A DNA stretch of 50,700 nucleotides from Clostridiales bacterium (GCA_004556985.1 SFFC01000002.1:1-50700); one strand, 5' to 3'; counted from the stretch's first letter, positions 25,073 to 34,139 are shown. Notes: generated from the sequence alone by a model not told the origin. A program made the numbers and translations.

Positions 25073-25812
25073 CAGATCCGTATCAGGTGTTGGGCGTTTC
25101 TCCGACGGCTTCGGATGACGAGGTCAAGAAGGCGTATCGCACCCTGTGCAAAAAATACCATCCCGACGCGAACGTGGGCAAGCCGGATGCCGCACAGGCC
25201 GAAAAGAAATTCATGGAAGTGCAGCAGGCGTATGAAGAGATCATGCACAGGCGGCAGGGGGGTGGCGCGCGTGCCGGCAGCGGCTACAATGGCGGTCAGC
25301 AGCAGCCCACAGGCGGCTACGGCGGCTATGGCGGCGGTTACGGCGGCGGATACCAGGACGATCCGTTTTCTTCCTTCTGGGGCGGCTATGGCGGAGGCTA
25401 TCAGCAGCAGACTGCGGGCGAGACGGTCGAGATGCGCGCGGCGCTCAACTATATCAACACGGGCCATTATGCCGAGGCGCTCAACGCGCTGGGCAGCGTG
25501 CCGCCCGGGAAGCGCAACGCCTATTGGTACTATCTGAGCGCGCTGGCGCAGAGCGGCCTGCACAACAACGCGCAGGCGATGGAGTATGCGCGCCAGGCCG
25601 TGAGCATGGAGCCCGGAAACATGCGCTACCAAAGCCTGCTCAGCCAGCTCCAGGGCGGCGGGCAGGCCTACAGCCAGCGCGGCGAGGAATACGGAAGGCA
25701 TAGCGGCTTCGGCCGGGGCAACGTCTGCTGCTCGATTCTGGCCTGCGAGCTGATGTGCATGTGCTGCAGCGGCGGACGGATGATGTATTATCCGCTGTTC
25801 TGCTGTCTGTAA
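25069..25812 (+). CDS. J-domain protein with Gly/Tyr-rich linker, TPR-like region and Cys-rich tail
   Basis: 247 residues. Residues 1-~62 are a J domain with the HPD motif at 31-33, which would stimulate an Hsp70 (DnaK). Residues ~64-118 are a Gly/Tyr/Gln-rich low-complexity stretch (repeats of GGYGGGY). Residues ~125-195 form one or two TPR-like helical hairpins (AALNYINTGHYAEALNAL, WYYLSALAQSGLHNNAQAMEYARQ). The tail is short, hydrophobic and cysteine-rich (NVCCSILACELMCMCCSGG, ending FCCL). It lacks DnaJ's zinc fingers and is not the main DnaJ. The start overlaps the DUF5685-like gene's stop, so this co-chaperone probably serves that protein or shares a pathway with it. Confidence 0.85.
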   Translation: MTDPYQVLGVSPTASDDEVKKAYRTLCKKYHPDANVGKPDAAQAEKKFMEVQQAYEEIMHRRQGGGARAGSGYNGGQQQPTGGYGGYGGGYGGGYQDDPFSSFWGGYGGGYQQQTAGETVEMRAALNYINTGHYAEALNALGSVPPGKRNAYWYYLSALAQSGLHNNAQAMEYARQAVSMEPGNMRYQSLLSQLQGGGQAYSQRGEEYGRHSGFGRGNVCCSILACELMCMCCSGGRMMYYPLFCCL

Positions 25813-25832
25813 CCGGTCGAAATCAAATAAGG

Positions 25833-25869
25833 GCCTGCCGGGCTGAATGAACCCGACAGGCTCTTTTTC
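25833..25869 (+). terminator. Intrinsic terminator after the J-domain gene
   Basis: Stem GCCTGCCGGG / CCCGACAGGC (one mismatch) with an 8-9 base loop, followed by TCTTTTTC. Confidence 0.8.
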
Positions 25870-25895
25870 TGTGAAAAAACGCAGATCGGCCGGCG

Positions 25896-27482
25896 TCAGA
25901 GCTTTTCTCCTCCGAGGAAGACGGCTGTGACGGGGATGGCGTGGAGCGCCTGCGGCGCGGTTTCAAACGGACTCTGGCCCAGCACGGTGAAATCCGCGAG
26001 GAAGCCCGGGGCGATCCTGCCCTTGATATGCTCCTCGAAGCTGGCGTAAGCGCCAAAGGAGGTAAAGCTCCTGAGCGCGTCGCTCAGGGAGAGCGCCTCA
26101 TGCGGCAGATAGGGCGCATCGCCCGGATGCAGATAGCCGCGGCGGGTCACGGCGCACTGAATGCCCGCGAGCACGTCCGGCGGCTCCACCGGGCTGTCGG
26201 AGCCGGAGGAGAGCGTCGCGCCGCTAAGAAGCAGGGAGGCGGCGGGATAGGCCTCCTCCGCGCGGCTGCCGACGCGGCTGCGCACGATCTGCGCGTCGTA
26301 GTCAAGGAAGATCGGCTGAATGTAGGCGTGCATGCCGAGCGCGGCCATGCGCGCGACCTGCTGCCGGTCGGTGATCTGCGCGTGGACGATGCCGTGACGC
26401 GCGTCGCGGCGCGGGCAGACGGCCTGCGCGTGCTCGACGGCGCTCAGCACCCGGTCGCAGGCTCCGTCGCCGATGGCGTGGACGGCGACCTGCATGCCCG
26501 CCCGGTGGGCCTGAAGGACGAGCGCGTCAAGCGCCTCCTGCGTGTAATCCACGATGCCGCAGGTCTGCGGATCGTCGGTATACGGGGCGCGCAGGAAGGC
26601 CGTGCGGGAGCCGAGGGATCCATCGCCGATCAGCTTGAGCGGGCCGATGCGGAAGCACTCGTCGCCCCAGCCCGTCGTATAGCCGGCCTGCAGAAAAGCG
26701 GTCAGCTCCGCCTGCGTGGGCAGCAGGCTCTGCTCGGTGACGCGGGCGGTCAGTTTGCCTTCGTTCGCCAGGGCGCGGTAGACGGCGATGACATCCTCAA
26801 AGGGGAGGCCGGCAAAGTCGTCCGTCTGGACGGAGGTGATGCCGTAACGGCGCACGGCACGGAGCGCGAGCAGCAGGCGCTCGCGGATGCCCTGCCTGTC
26901 CAGCGCGGGGATGAGCGAGGAGACGAGGCTGATCGCGTTTTCGCGCAGCACGCCGGTCGGCCTCCCGAGCGCGTCGACATCGACATGGCCGCCTTCGACG
27001 GGTACGGCGGCATTTGAAAGGCCTGCGAGCTCGAGCGCGCGGCTGTTGGCAATAGCGACATGGCCGCAGACTCGCGTGATAAGGCAGGGGCGGTCGGGGC
27101 AGACGGCGTCGAGCTCGCCGCGCGTCAGATAGCGGCGCTCGTCCAGAAAGTGGTCGTCATTGAAGCCGCGGCCCAGGACGAAGGGCTCGCGGGGATGGTC
27201 GGCGGCAAAGCGCGCGAGCGCATCGAGCACCCCGGCGAGGGAATCGCTGGCGAGATGGGCCTGGCCGAGCATGCAGCCCAGCTCGAGCAGATGCAGATGG
27301 GAATCATTGAAGCCGGGGCAGACGAAGGAGCCGGAAAGATCGACGGCTTTGGCCTGCGGGAAGGCATTGCGCGCGTCCTCCCGGCCTCCGACGAAGGCGA
27401 AGCGCCCGTCCTTGACGACAAAGGACTCGGCAAGGCGGTCGTCCGTGGTGAAGACCTGCGCGTTTTCATATCGCGTGAGCAT
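25896..27482 (-). CDS. YtcJ-like metal-dependent amidohydrolase
   Basis: 528 residues. It belongs to the amidohydrolase superfamily, YtcJ/ExoY-like branch (amidohydro_3): FVCPGFNDSHLHLLELG carries the first metal-binding HxH, VAVHAIGDGACDRVL a later His, and LSSGSDSPVEPPD the catalytic Asp. The N- and C-terminal strands form the composite beta sandwich (ENAQVFTTDDRLAESFVVKDGRFAFVGG pattern and ADFTVLGQSPFE). It hydrolyses an amide or related bond in an unknown small molecule in the cytoplasm. The ATG at 27482 has AGGAGG 8 bases upstream. It stands alone, divergent from the methionine-cycle operon. Confidence 0.9.
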   Translation of the reverse strand: MLTRYENAQVFTTDDRLAESFVVKDGRFAFVGGREDARNAFPQAKAVDLSGSFVCPGFNDSHLHLLELGCMLGQAHLASDSLAGVLDALARFAADHPREPFVLGRGFNDDHFLDERRYLTRGELDAVCPDRPCLITRVCGHVAIANSRALELAGLSNAAVPVEGGHVDVDALGRPTGVLRENAISLVSSLIPALDRQGIRERLLLALRAVRRYGITSVQTDDFAGLPFEDVIAVYRALANEGKLTARVTEQSLLPTQAELTAFLQAGYTTGWGDECFRIGPLKLIGDGSLGSRTAFLRAPYTDDPQTCGIVDYTQEALDALVLQAHRAGMQVAVHAIGDGACDRVLSAVEHAQAVCPRRDARHGIVHAQITDRQQVARMAALGMHAYIQPIFLDYDAQIVRSRVGSRAEEAYPAASLLLSGATLSSGSDSPVEPPDVLAGIQCAVTRRGYLHPGDAPYLPHEALSLSDALRSFTSFGAYASFEEHIKGRIAPGFLADFTVLGQSPFETAPQALHAIPVTAVFLGGEKL

Positions 27483-27512
27483 GGCGGGTTCCTCCTGATT
27501 CAGCGTGAACCC

Positions 27513-27541
27513 AGTATACGACAAATCGTCCCGCGGTGCAA
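27513..27541 (-). promoter_or_regulatory. Promoter of the amidohydrolase gene
   Basis: On the minus strand TTGCAC (27541-27536), 17 bases, TATACT (27518-27513). Its -35 box is only seven bases from the -35 box of the divergent promoter. Confidence 0.65.
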
Positions 27542-27548
27542 TCCTTCC

Positions 27549-27577
27549 TTGAAACGGCGTGGGCTTTACGGTATAAT
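27549..27577 (+). promoter_or_regulatory. Promoter of the dprA-like/methionine operon
   Basis: TTGAAA (27549-27554), 17 bases, TATAAT (27572-27577). The leader of about 40 bases is too short for a SAM riboswitch or T-box. Confidence 0.75.
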
Positions 27578-27623
27578 GTACAGGAAAATGGTAGGTAAAA
27601 CGGGAGTGGAGGGGAGAGCGGCG

Positions 27624-28529
27624 ATGGAAAACCTGGAGGACGTCTGCGCGCGGCTCTGCCTGTTGACGCGCGCCTGCTGGGTGCCGGAGCTGCCTTCGCC
27701 GCTTTCCCGGCCGGAGGCGCGGCGGATGCTCCAAAGCGGGATGCTGCAAAGCCTCGTCCTTCGCGAGATGCCGCAGGAGGATCTCGCTCTGCCGGAGCGC
27801 GTGAGGGCGTTGCTCTCCAGGGCGCTTTCCGTCGCGCGGCTCGCGGAGACCTACGAGCAGCGCGGCTACCGGGTGCTTTTGCCGCAGGAGCGCGGCTGGC
27901 CCGCCGCGCTTGACGGCCTGGGCGCAAAGGCTCCGCTCTTCCTCTTTGCGCGCGGCAATGTGGCCCTGCTTGAGGGCAGGCGCGTGGCCGTTGCGGGCAG
28001 CCGGGATATCCTGCCGCAGACGGCTGCGGAGGCGCAGCAGCTGGGCCGGTCATTGGCCGGGGCCGGGATCGTCCTGGTGACGGGCGGGGCGCGCGGGGTC
28101 GACCGGGCGGCGGAGCAAGGCGCGTTGGAGGCCGGGGGCGGGGTGATCCTCGTGCCGGCCATGCCCGCGGAGGAGCTGCTCAGGGACGGGGTGTCGCGCT
28201 GCGCGATGGAGGAAGGGCGCCTGCTGATGCTTTGCGACACGCTGCCGGACGACCCGTTCTCTGCGCAGAAGGCGCTCTCGCGCAACCATACGATCTACGC
28301 GCTGGGCGATGCGGCGGTCGTCGTCGCCGCCCGAAACGGCGTCGGCGGAAGCTGGCGCGGCGCAACGGACTGTTTGAGCGGCGGATGGAGCCCGGTGTAT
28401 GCCTCGGCAACATCCGGAGCGGATCGCGAGGGCAACGCGGCGCTGCTCAGGCGCGGCGCGCTGCCGCTTGACATGGACAGGCCGGTTGTGCCGCAGTTGC
28501 GGCTGTTCCGGGAGATCCGGCTCTTCTGA
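27624..28529 (+). CDS. dprA: DprA/Smf-family DNA-processing-like protein
   Basis: 301 residues from ATG 27624 (GGAGGGG upstream). The centre is the DprA Rossmann-like fold: VAVAGSRDILPQTAAEAQQLG, IVLVTGGARGVDRAAEQGALEAGG, and SRNHTIYALGDAAVVVAAR near the end of the domain. DprA loads RecA on incoming single-stranded DNA during transformation. The C-terminal winged helix found in many DprA proteins is absent. Alternatively it is a divergent Smf-like protein with another role. It shares a promoter and strand with methionine-cycle genes (next start 36 bases after its stop), an unusual location for a competence gene. Confidence 0.78.
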   Translation: MENLEDVCARLCLLTRACWVPELPSPLSRPEARRMLQSGMLQSLVLREMPQEDLALPERVRALLSRALSVARLAETYEQRGYRVLLPQERGWPAALDGLGAKAPLFLFARGNVALLEGRRVAVAGSRDILPQTAAEAQQLGRSLAGAGIVLVTGGARGVDRAAEQGALEAGGGVILVPAMPAEELLRDGVSRCAMEEGRLLMLCDTLPDDPFSAQKALSRNHTIYALGDAAVVVAARNGVGGSWRGATDCLSGGWSPVYASATSGADREGNAALLRRGALPLDMDRPVVPQLRLFREIRLF

Positions 28530-28564
28530 TCCGGGATGAGACGAAAACGAAAGGGGGCAGCTGC

Positions 28565-29218
28565 GTGGAGGTTCAGCTTGGAAGCATTCCCGTTCGCGAG
28601 GCGCTGCACTTTCTCGGCTGGCGCGGCACGCCGGTCGAGCCGGAGCTGATGCAGACGCTGCGGACGCTCTGTCGGGAAACCGCCGCGGCGCTCGAGCCGC
28701 GGGCCATCCTGCGGCGATTTCCGCTTCGGGACGGGGACTTTGACGGCACGGGCTTTCGCCCGAGGGGGCGGGATGCGCGCGCGCTGCTGGCCACCTGCCG
28801 GGAGGGCGTGCTGCTGGCGGCGACGCTGGGCGCGGGCAGCGAGCGGATGCTCCTGCGCGAACAGGCGAGGGGCGCATCGCGGGCGCTGCTGCTGGATGCT
28901 GTGCTTAGCGCGGGAATCGAGGCCGTCTGCGATGGCATCGAAGCCCGGCTGCGCGAGGAATGCGAGGCGCAGGGCCTGTTTTTGACGGACCGATTCAGCC
29001 CGGGCTACGGCGACATGCCGCTGGAGCAGACGAAGGAGATGCTTGCCGTGCTCGATGCGCAAAAGCGCATCGGCCTCACGGTGACCGCGACGGGGCTGAT
29101 GATGCCGCGTAAATCGGTGACGGCCATCCTGGGCATCAGCGAGACGCCGGTTGAGCGAAGGCCCTCCGGCTGCGAGGGCTGCGCGGCGCGGGAGACCTGC
29201 GCGATGAGAAGACGATAA
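28565..29218 (+). CDS. Stand-alone methionine synthase reactivation-domain protein
   Basis: 217 residues starting at GTG 28565 (AAGGGGG 6 bases upstream). It matches the AdoMet-binding activation domain normally at the C-terminus of long MetH: LTDRFSPGYGDMPLEQTKEML contains the RxSPGYG signature, followed by GLMMPRKSVTAILGIS. It would bind SAM and re-methylate cob(II)alamin that has become inactive. The C-terminus ends with a small CxxC...C cluster (GCEGCAARETC) typical of the clostridial stand-alone version. It lies just 16 bases ahead of metH, which lacks this domain, so the two complement each other. Confidence 0.9.
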   Translation: MEVQLGSIPVREALHFLGWRGTPVEPELMQTLRTLCRETAAALEPRAILRRFPLRDGDFDGTGFRPRGRDARALLATCREGVLLAATLGAGSERMLLREQARGASRALLLDAVLSAGIEAVCDGIEARLREECEAQGLFLTDRFSPGYGDMPLEQTKEMLAVLDAQKRIGLTVTATGLMMPRKSVTAILGISETPVERRPSGCEGCAARETCAMRRR

Positions 29219-29234
29219 AGCGAGGTGCGTTTGA

Positions 29235-31586
29235 ATGGAAAAGAAGATTACGCTGCTGGACGGCGCGATGGGCACCATGCTCCAACGCGCGGGGCTGAAG
29301 CTCGGGGACAGGCCGGAGACGCTCTCCATCACCTCGCCTGAGGTTGTCGAGGGCATCCAGCGCCAGTATGTGCAGGCCGGCGCGCAGATGATCCTCGCCA
29401 ACACGTTCTGCGCCAACGCGCACAAGCTCGAGGGCACGGGCTATTCGGTCGAGGAGGTCGTGACCGCCTCCGTGCGGGTCGCGCTGCGCGCAGCGCAGGG
29501 GAGCGGGGCGACGGTGGCGCTGGATGTCGGGCCGATCGGGGAGATGCTCGAGCCGCTGGGCACACTGCGCTTCGAGGAGGCCTATGCGCTCTTCGCGCAG
29601 ATGATCCGTTTGGGCGCAGCGGCCGGCGCGCAGGCCGTCTTCTTTGAGACGTTTTCCGATTTGAACGAGCTGCGTGCGGGCGTGCTTGCTGCGCGGGAGA
29701 CCTGCGATCTGCCCATCTATGCCAGCATGACGTTTGAGCGCTCGGGCAGGACGTTCCTCGGCTGCCGGGCGGACGCTGCGGCGATGACGCTCAGCGGGCT
29801 CGGCGTCTGCGCGGTCGGCGTCAACTGCTCGCTCGGGCCCAGAGAGGTTGCACCGATCCTGCGAGCGATGCGCCGGGCGACCGACCTGCCGCTGATCCTC
29901 AAGCCGAATGCCGGTCTGCCCGACCCGCAGACGGGCGAATACCACACCGATCCGGAGGAATTTGCGCAGGACTGCGCGGCGTTGACGGACATCGGCGCGG
30001 CCTATATCGGCGGCTGCTGCGGCACATCCCCGGCCTTTATCGAGGCGCTGGCGCGCCAGCTTTCCGGAAAGACGGCCCGCTGGGACGGCGGGCGCATCCA
30101 CGGCATCTGCTCCGCGGGGGAGATCTGCGAATTCGGGCGGGGCGTGCGCGTGATTGGCGAGCGCATCAATCCGACAGGCAAGAAGCGCATGAAGCAGGCG
30201 CTGCTGGAGGGGGACATGGGGTATCTCGTCTCCCAGGCGGTGGAGCAGGCGGATGCGGGCACGCAGATTCTCGACGTGAACGTCGGCCTGCCGGGAATCG
30301 ATGAGGCGGAGACGATGCGCCGCGCCGTGACGGCGATCTCCGGCGCCGTGACGCTGCCGCTGCAGATCGACTCGAGCAACCCCGAGGCGATTGAGGCGGG
30401 CCTGCGCGCTGCGCCCGGCAAGTGCCTGATCAACAGCGTCAACGCCTCGCAGGCGTCGCTCGATGCGATTCTTCCGCTGGCGAAGAAGTACGGCGCGGCG
30501 ATTGTTGGTCTCACGTTGGGCGAGCACGGTATGCCGGGAAACGCGCAAGAGCGGTTTGATTTCGCGCAGAGGATCGTCAATGCGGCAGAGAAAGCCGGCA
30601 TCGCGCGCGGGGACGTCGCCATCGACTGCCTGACGCTGACGGTCTCTGCGCAGCAGGATCAGGCGGCGCAGACGCTTGAGGCCGTTCGCCGCGTGAGACG
30701 GGAGCTGGGCGTTGAGACCGTGCTGGGCGTCTCCAACATCTCCTTCGGCCTGCCCAGAAGGCTGCTGGTCACGCAGACCTTCCTCGCCCAGGCGATTGCC
30801 GCCGGGCTGACCCTGCCGATCATCAATCCGAACCAGCGCGAGATGATGGACGTCGTCTCCGCCTGCTGCGTGCTCTCCGGCGAGGACGAGAGCTGCGCCG
30901 CCTATATCGCCCGGCACGCGGATACGCCCCGGGAGGAGGCGGCAAAACCTGCCGCCGCGGCTGCGCAGGAGATCACCATCGAGGAGGCCGTGCTCAAGGG
31001 ACTTCGCGACGAGGCATCGCGCATTGCGCGCGGAATGCTCGCCTCGATGGGGCCGCTTGAACTGGTGGAGAAGCACCTGATTCCGGCGCTTGACGAGGTC
31101 GGTGCGCGCTATGAGCGCCAGGAGATCTTCCTGCCGCAGCTGATGAATGCGGCGACGGCGTCCGGCGCAGCGTTTGACGAGGTGCGCAGGGCGATGCCCG
31201 CCGGCGGGGAGGGCGAGGGAAAGGGGCCGATCCTGCTGGCGACGGTGGAGGGCGACATCCACGACATCGGCAAGAACATTGTGCGGACCGTGCTGGAAAA
31301 CTACGGCTGGCGGGTGATCGACCTGGGTCGCGACGTCGCGGCGGAGCGCGTCGTCGAGGCGGCGCAGCGCCATGGGGCGAAGGTCATCGGCCTGTCCGCG
31401 CTGATGACGACGACCGTGCCGGGCATGGAGCGGACGATCCGCCTGCTGCATGAGGCGGGCGTGCGCGCGCCGGTGATCGTCGGCGGCGCGGTGCTGACGG
31501 AGGAATACGCCCGGGAGATCGGCGCGGACTACTACGCGAAGGATGCCAAACGCAGCGCAGACATCGTGCGCGCCATTCTCGGATAG
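29235..31586 (+). CDS. metH: Cobalamin-dependent methionine synthase, short form
   Basis: 783 residues (full-length MetH is ~1200). Residues 1-~290 are the homocysteine domain (LLDGAMGTMLQ, zinc ligands in GVNCSLG and GGCCGTS). Residues ~305-560 form the pterin-binding barrel (RVIGERINPTGKK, DVNVGLPGID). Residues ~570-660 are the cobalamin cap and ~660-783 the B12-binding fold with DIHDIGKN, whose His676 is the lower cobalt ligand. It transfers the methyl group of methyl-THF to homocysteine. The reactivation domain is missing and is supplied by the preceding gene. A methylene-THF reductase gene follows, so the substrate supply is encoded in the same operon. Confidence 0.95.
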   Translation: MEKKITLLDGAMGTMLQRAGLKLGDRPETLSITSPEVVEGIQRQYVQAGAQMILANTFCANAHKLEGTGYSVEEVVTASVRVALRAAQGSGATVALDVGPIGEMLEPLGTLRFEEAYALFAQMIRLGAAAGAQAVFFETFSDLNELRAGVLAARETCDLPIYASMTFERSGRTFLGCRADAAAMTLSGLGVCAVGVNCSLGPREVAPILRAMRRATDLPLILKPNAGLPDPQTGEYHTDPEEFAQDCAALTDIGAAYIGGCCGTSPAFIEALARQLSGKTARWDGGRIHGICSAGEICEFGRGVRVIGERINPTGKKRMKQALLEGDMGYLVSQAVEQADAGTQILDVNVGLPGIDEAETMRRAVTAISGAVTLPLQIDSSNPEAIEAGLRAAPGKCLINSVNASQASLDAILPLAKKYGAAIVGLTLGEHGMPGNAQERFDFAQRIVNAAEKAGIARGDVAIDCLTLTVSAQQDQAAQTLEAVRRVRRELGVETVLGVSNISFGLPRRLLVTQTFLAQAIAAGLTLPIINPNQREMMDVVSACCVLSGEDESCAAYIARHADTPREEAAKPAAAAAQEITIEEAVLKGLRDEASRIARGMLASMGPLELVEKHLIPALDEVGARYERQEIFLPQLMNAATASGAAFDEVRRAMPAGGEGEGKGPILLATVEGDIHDIGKNIVRTVLENYGWRVIDLGRDVAAERVVEAAQRHGAKVIGLSALMTTTVPGMERTIRLLHEAGVRAPVIVGGAVLTEEYAREIGADYYAKDAKRSADIVRAILG

Positions 31587-31641
31587 GCGGAGCGACAGGG
31601 ATGCCGGCAGAAGGATTTGAGCGGCAAATACGGAGGAAACC

Positions 31642-33417
31642 ATGAAAAACGCGAAGATGGATGCGGCGCTTGCGCGCGGAACGCTCCTCTTTGACGGTGC
31701 GACGGGCACCTATGCCAAAGCGCTGCCCGGCTTCCCGGAGGGCGCGGTGGAGCTCGCCTGCCTGAGCGCGCCGGAGCAGGTCGCCGCTCTGCACAGGGCC
31801 TATCTGCGCGCCGGGAGCCGCGCGATCAAGACGAACACGTTCGCGGCGCATGTCGGCCTGGCGGTATCCGAGGATGAAACACAGCGCAGGGTGATTCATG
31901 CGGCGATGGAGATTGCGCGCGCGGAGGCGAAGCCCTGGGACGCGTTCGTCTTTGCGGACATCGGCCCGGCGCCGGCCGGGAGCGACGCGGCTGCGGCGTA
32001 TGCCGCGATGGCGGAGGCATTTCTTGAAGTAGGGGCGGATTGCTTCCTGCTGGAGACGCTCCCTTCGGACGAGGGCGTCGCACAGACGGCGGCGCTGATC
32101 CGGGAAAGGCGGCCGGATGCGTTCATCGCGGTCTCCTTTGCCGCCGATCCGGACGGTTTTACGCGCGCGGGTGAGGCTGTCGGCGCTCTGGTCGCGCGGA
32201 TGGACGCCTGTGAGGCGGTCGACGCGGTCGGCCTCAACTGTGTCTGCGGCGCCTATCACATGCGGCGCCTGCTCTCCCGCCTGCCCGCCGTGCACAAGCT
32301 GCTGCTGGCCATGCCCAACGCCGGCTATCCGCACATCGAAAACGGGCGCACGTTTTACGACAGCGATCCCGGATACTACGCGCAGCAAACGGCGGCGTGC
32401 GCCGCGGCGGGCGTCCGGCTGCTGGGCGGCTGCTGCGGCACGACGCCGGAGCACATCCGGCAGGTGGCCCGGCTGCTCGCGCATCCCCGGATTGCCGTGG
32501 ACGCGGCCCAAGGTGCGCAGGAGCAGGCGCAGCGCGGCGTTTGCCGCAGCCGCATCCGGGAAAAGCTCGAGGCGGGCAGGCGCGTCATGCTCATGGAGCT
32601 CGATCCGCCGGGAAACGCGGAGATTTCGAAATTTCTGGACGGAGCGAGGCGCCTGACTGCCGCGGGAGCGGACGCCATCACGATTGCGGATTGCCCGATC
32701 GGCCGCGCGCGGATGGATTCGAGCCTGTTGGCCTGCAAGCTGCGCCGGGAGCTTGGCATCGAGACGCTGCCGCACATGACCTGCCGCGACCGCAATGTCA
32801 ACGCGACGAAGGCGCTGCTGCTTGGGCTGTCGATGGAGGGCGTGCACAATGTCCTCGCGGTGACGGGCGATCCCGTTCCGACGAGCGACCGGGGAAGCGT
32901 CAAGGGCGTCTTTCAGTTTAACTCCCGCGTGCTGGCGCGCTTTGTGCGCAGCCTTGCGGACAGCGGGGAGACGGAACCCTTCTTCCTCTGCGGCGCGCTC
33001 AACGTGAACGCCGTCAGCTTTGAAAGCGAGTTGAAAAAGGCGCTTGACAAGGAGGCCTGCGGCGTCGAGGCGTTTTTGACGCAGCCCGTGCTCAGCGAGC
33101 GCGCGGCAGAAAACCTCGCCCTAGCGCGCAGGATGCTGTCCGGGAGGATCATGGGCGGCCTTTTCCCGGTCGTCAGCCATAAAAACGCCTGCTTCCTCCA
33201 CAGCGAGGTCACGGGCATCGAGGTGGATGAGCGCGTGGTCGCGGCTTACGAGGGACTCGACCGCGCGCAGGGCGAGGAGATGGCCATGCGCCTGTGCCAG
33301 AAGGCAGCCGCGCGCATCGCGGGCGATGTCGACGGTTACTACATCATGACGCCGTTTCAGCGGGTGGGGCTCGTGGAGCGGGTGATGCAGGCGATTCAGG
33401 CAGAAGCCCTGGTTTAA
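31642..33417 (+). CDS. Bifunctional homocysteine S-methyltransferase / 5,10-methylene-THF reductase
   Basis: 591 residues with two domains, the YitJ-type fusion. Residues 1-~290 are a homocysteine methyltransferase barrel (LLFDGATGTYAKALPG; zinc Cys in GLNCVCG and GGCCGTTPEH). Residues ~300-591 are a MetF-like flavin barrel (MELDPPGNAEISKFLDGA, HMTCRDRNVNATKALLLG, NVLAVTGDP). It makes methyl-THF for MetH and may also methylate homocysteine or handle an alternative methyl donor such as S-methylmethionine. The ribosome binding site is ACGGAGGAAACC. It is the last gene of the methionine operon. Confidence 0.93.
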   Translation: MKNAKMDAALARGTLLFDGATGTYAKALPGFPEGAVELACLSAPEQVAALHRAYLRAGSRAIKTNTFAAHVGLAVSEDETQRRVIHAAMEIARAEAKPWDAFVFADIGPAPAGSDAAAAYAAMAEAFLEVGADCFLLETLPSDEGVAQTAALIRERRPDAFIAVSFAADPDGFTRAGEAVGALVARMDACEAVDAVGLNCVCGAYHMRRLLSRLPAVHKLLLAMPNAGYPHIENGRTFYDSDPGYYAQQTAACAAAGVRLLGGCCGTTPEHIRQVARLLAHPRIAVDAAQGAQEQAQRGVCRSRIREKLEAGRRVMLMELDPPGNAEISKFLDGARRLTAAGADAITIADCPIGRARMDSSLLACKLRRELGIETLPHMTCRDRNVNATKALLLGLSMEGVHNVLAVTGDPVPTSDRGSVKGVFQFNSRVLARFVRSLADSGETEPFFLCGALNVNAVSFESELKKALDKEACGVEAFLTQPVLSERAAENLALARRMLSGRIMGGLFPVVSHKNACFLHSEVTGIEVDERVVAAYEGLDRAQGEEMAMRLCQKAAARIAGDVDGYYIMTPFQRVGLVERVMQAIQAEALV

Positions 33418-33422
33418 AAACA

Positions 33423-33466
33423 AAAGCGGCTGATCGCGGAAAAAACGCGTCAGCCGTCTTTGTTCT
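33423..33466. terminator. Bidirectional terminator after the methionine operon and the rhomboid gene
   Basis: Stem AAAGCGGCTGA / TCAGCCGTCTTT with an inner CGCG/CGCG pair, followed by TGTTCTT, lying between convergent genes. Confidence 0.75.
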
Positions 33467-33469
33467 TGG

Positions 33470-34036
33470 TTATTTGCGCATGAACAGCCCCATCAGCGCG
33501 CCGCAGACGCCGCCGACGATGTGCGTCAGATGGGAGATGTTGTCGGCGGAAAAGAGCCCGCCGAGGATCTCCTGCGTCAGATAGAGCGCTGCGACGGCCA
33601 CCAGCGTCAGCGGGATGCCGCCGCCCCGTGTGCCGGCGGTCGAGGCGAGGAAGATCAGCATGTAGACGATGCCGCTCGCGCCCAGGAGCATCGAGGAGCC
33701 GGCAAAGAACATGTGAAACAGGCCGGAGACCACGGCCGTCACGGCGAACATCAGAAGCAGGCGTCCACTGCCGTAGCGCTCCTCGACGATGGGTCCCAGC
33801 GCGAGGATCAGCGCCATGTTGCTCACATAATGCGTAAAGGACGTATGGCCCAGCACATGCAGAAGCAGGCGCACATAGGTCAGGGGGCTTAAAAAGCTCG
33901 AGGCATAGCAGCTGAAGACCAGCCTGTCGGAGGCGCCGCCCGTCAGCGTAGACAGGCCCAGCGCGCCGAGAGAAAGCAGCGCAAACGCGAGAACCGCGGG
34001 TGCATTGAAGGAAAAGACGATTCGGTTGTTCTTCAT
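33470..34036 (-). CDS. Rhomboid-family intramembrane serine protease
   Basis: 188 residues, about six membrane segments, the minimal bacterial rhomboid core. The nucleophile is Ser121 in GASG (119-122) and the partner His is in SHLTHIVGGVCG (His169 or His172). The loop HVLGHTSFTHYVSNM carries the family's His/Asn oxyanion residues. It cleaves membrane-spanning segments of unknown substrates. It starts at 34036 after AGGAGA and is divergent from the ABC-F gene. Confidence 0.9.
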   Translation of the reverse strand: MKNNRIVFSFNAPAVLAFALLSLGALGLSTLTGGASDRLVFSCYASSFLSPLTYVRLLLHVLGHTSFTHYVSNMALILALGPIVEERYGSGRLLLMFAVTAVVSGLFHMFFAGSSMLLGASGIVYMLIFLASTAGTRGGGIPLTLVAVAALYLTQEILGGLFSADNISHLTHIVGGVCGALMGLFMRK

Positions 34037-34110
34037 GAATTTCTCCTGTCACCGACCGGCGCGCCGCTCGGGTTTTGCTGTGCGCTTCTTCATAAAAGCG
34101 CGGCAAGAAA

Positions 34111-34139
34111 AGTATACCATGCGCGGGGGCCGGCTTCAA
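34111..34139 (-). promoter_or_regulatory. Promoter of the rhomboid gene
   Basis: On the minus strand TTGAAG (34139-34134), 17 bases, TATACT (34116-34111). Confidence 0.65.

Noticed and set aside
28530..28564. SAM riboswitch ahead of the MetH genes
   Set aside because: The gap is just 35 bases and the operon leader about 40 bases; no riboswitch fits.
29136..31709. 857-codon open frame antisense to metH
   Set aside because: Shadow of metH; no start signal and no recognisable domain.
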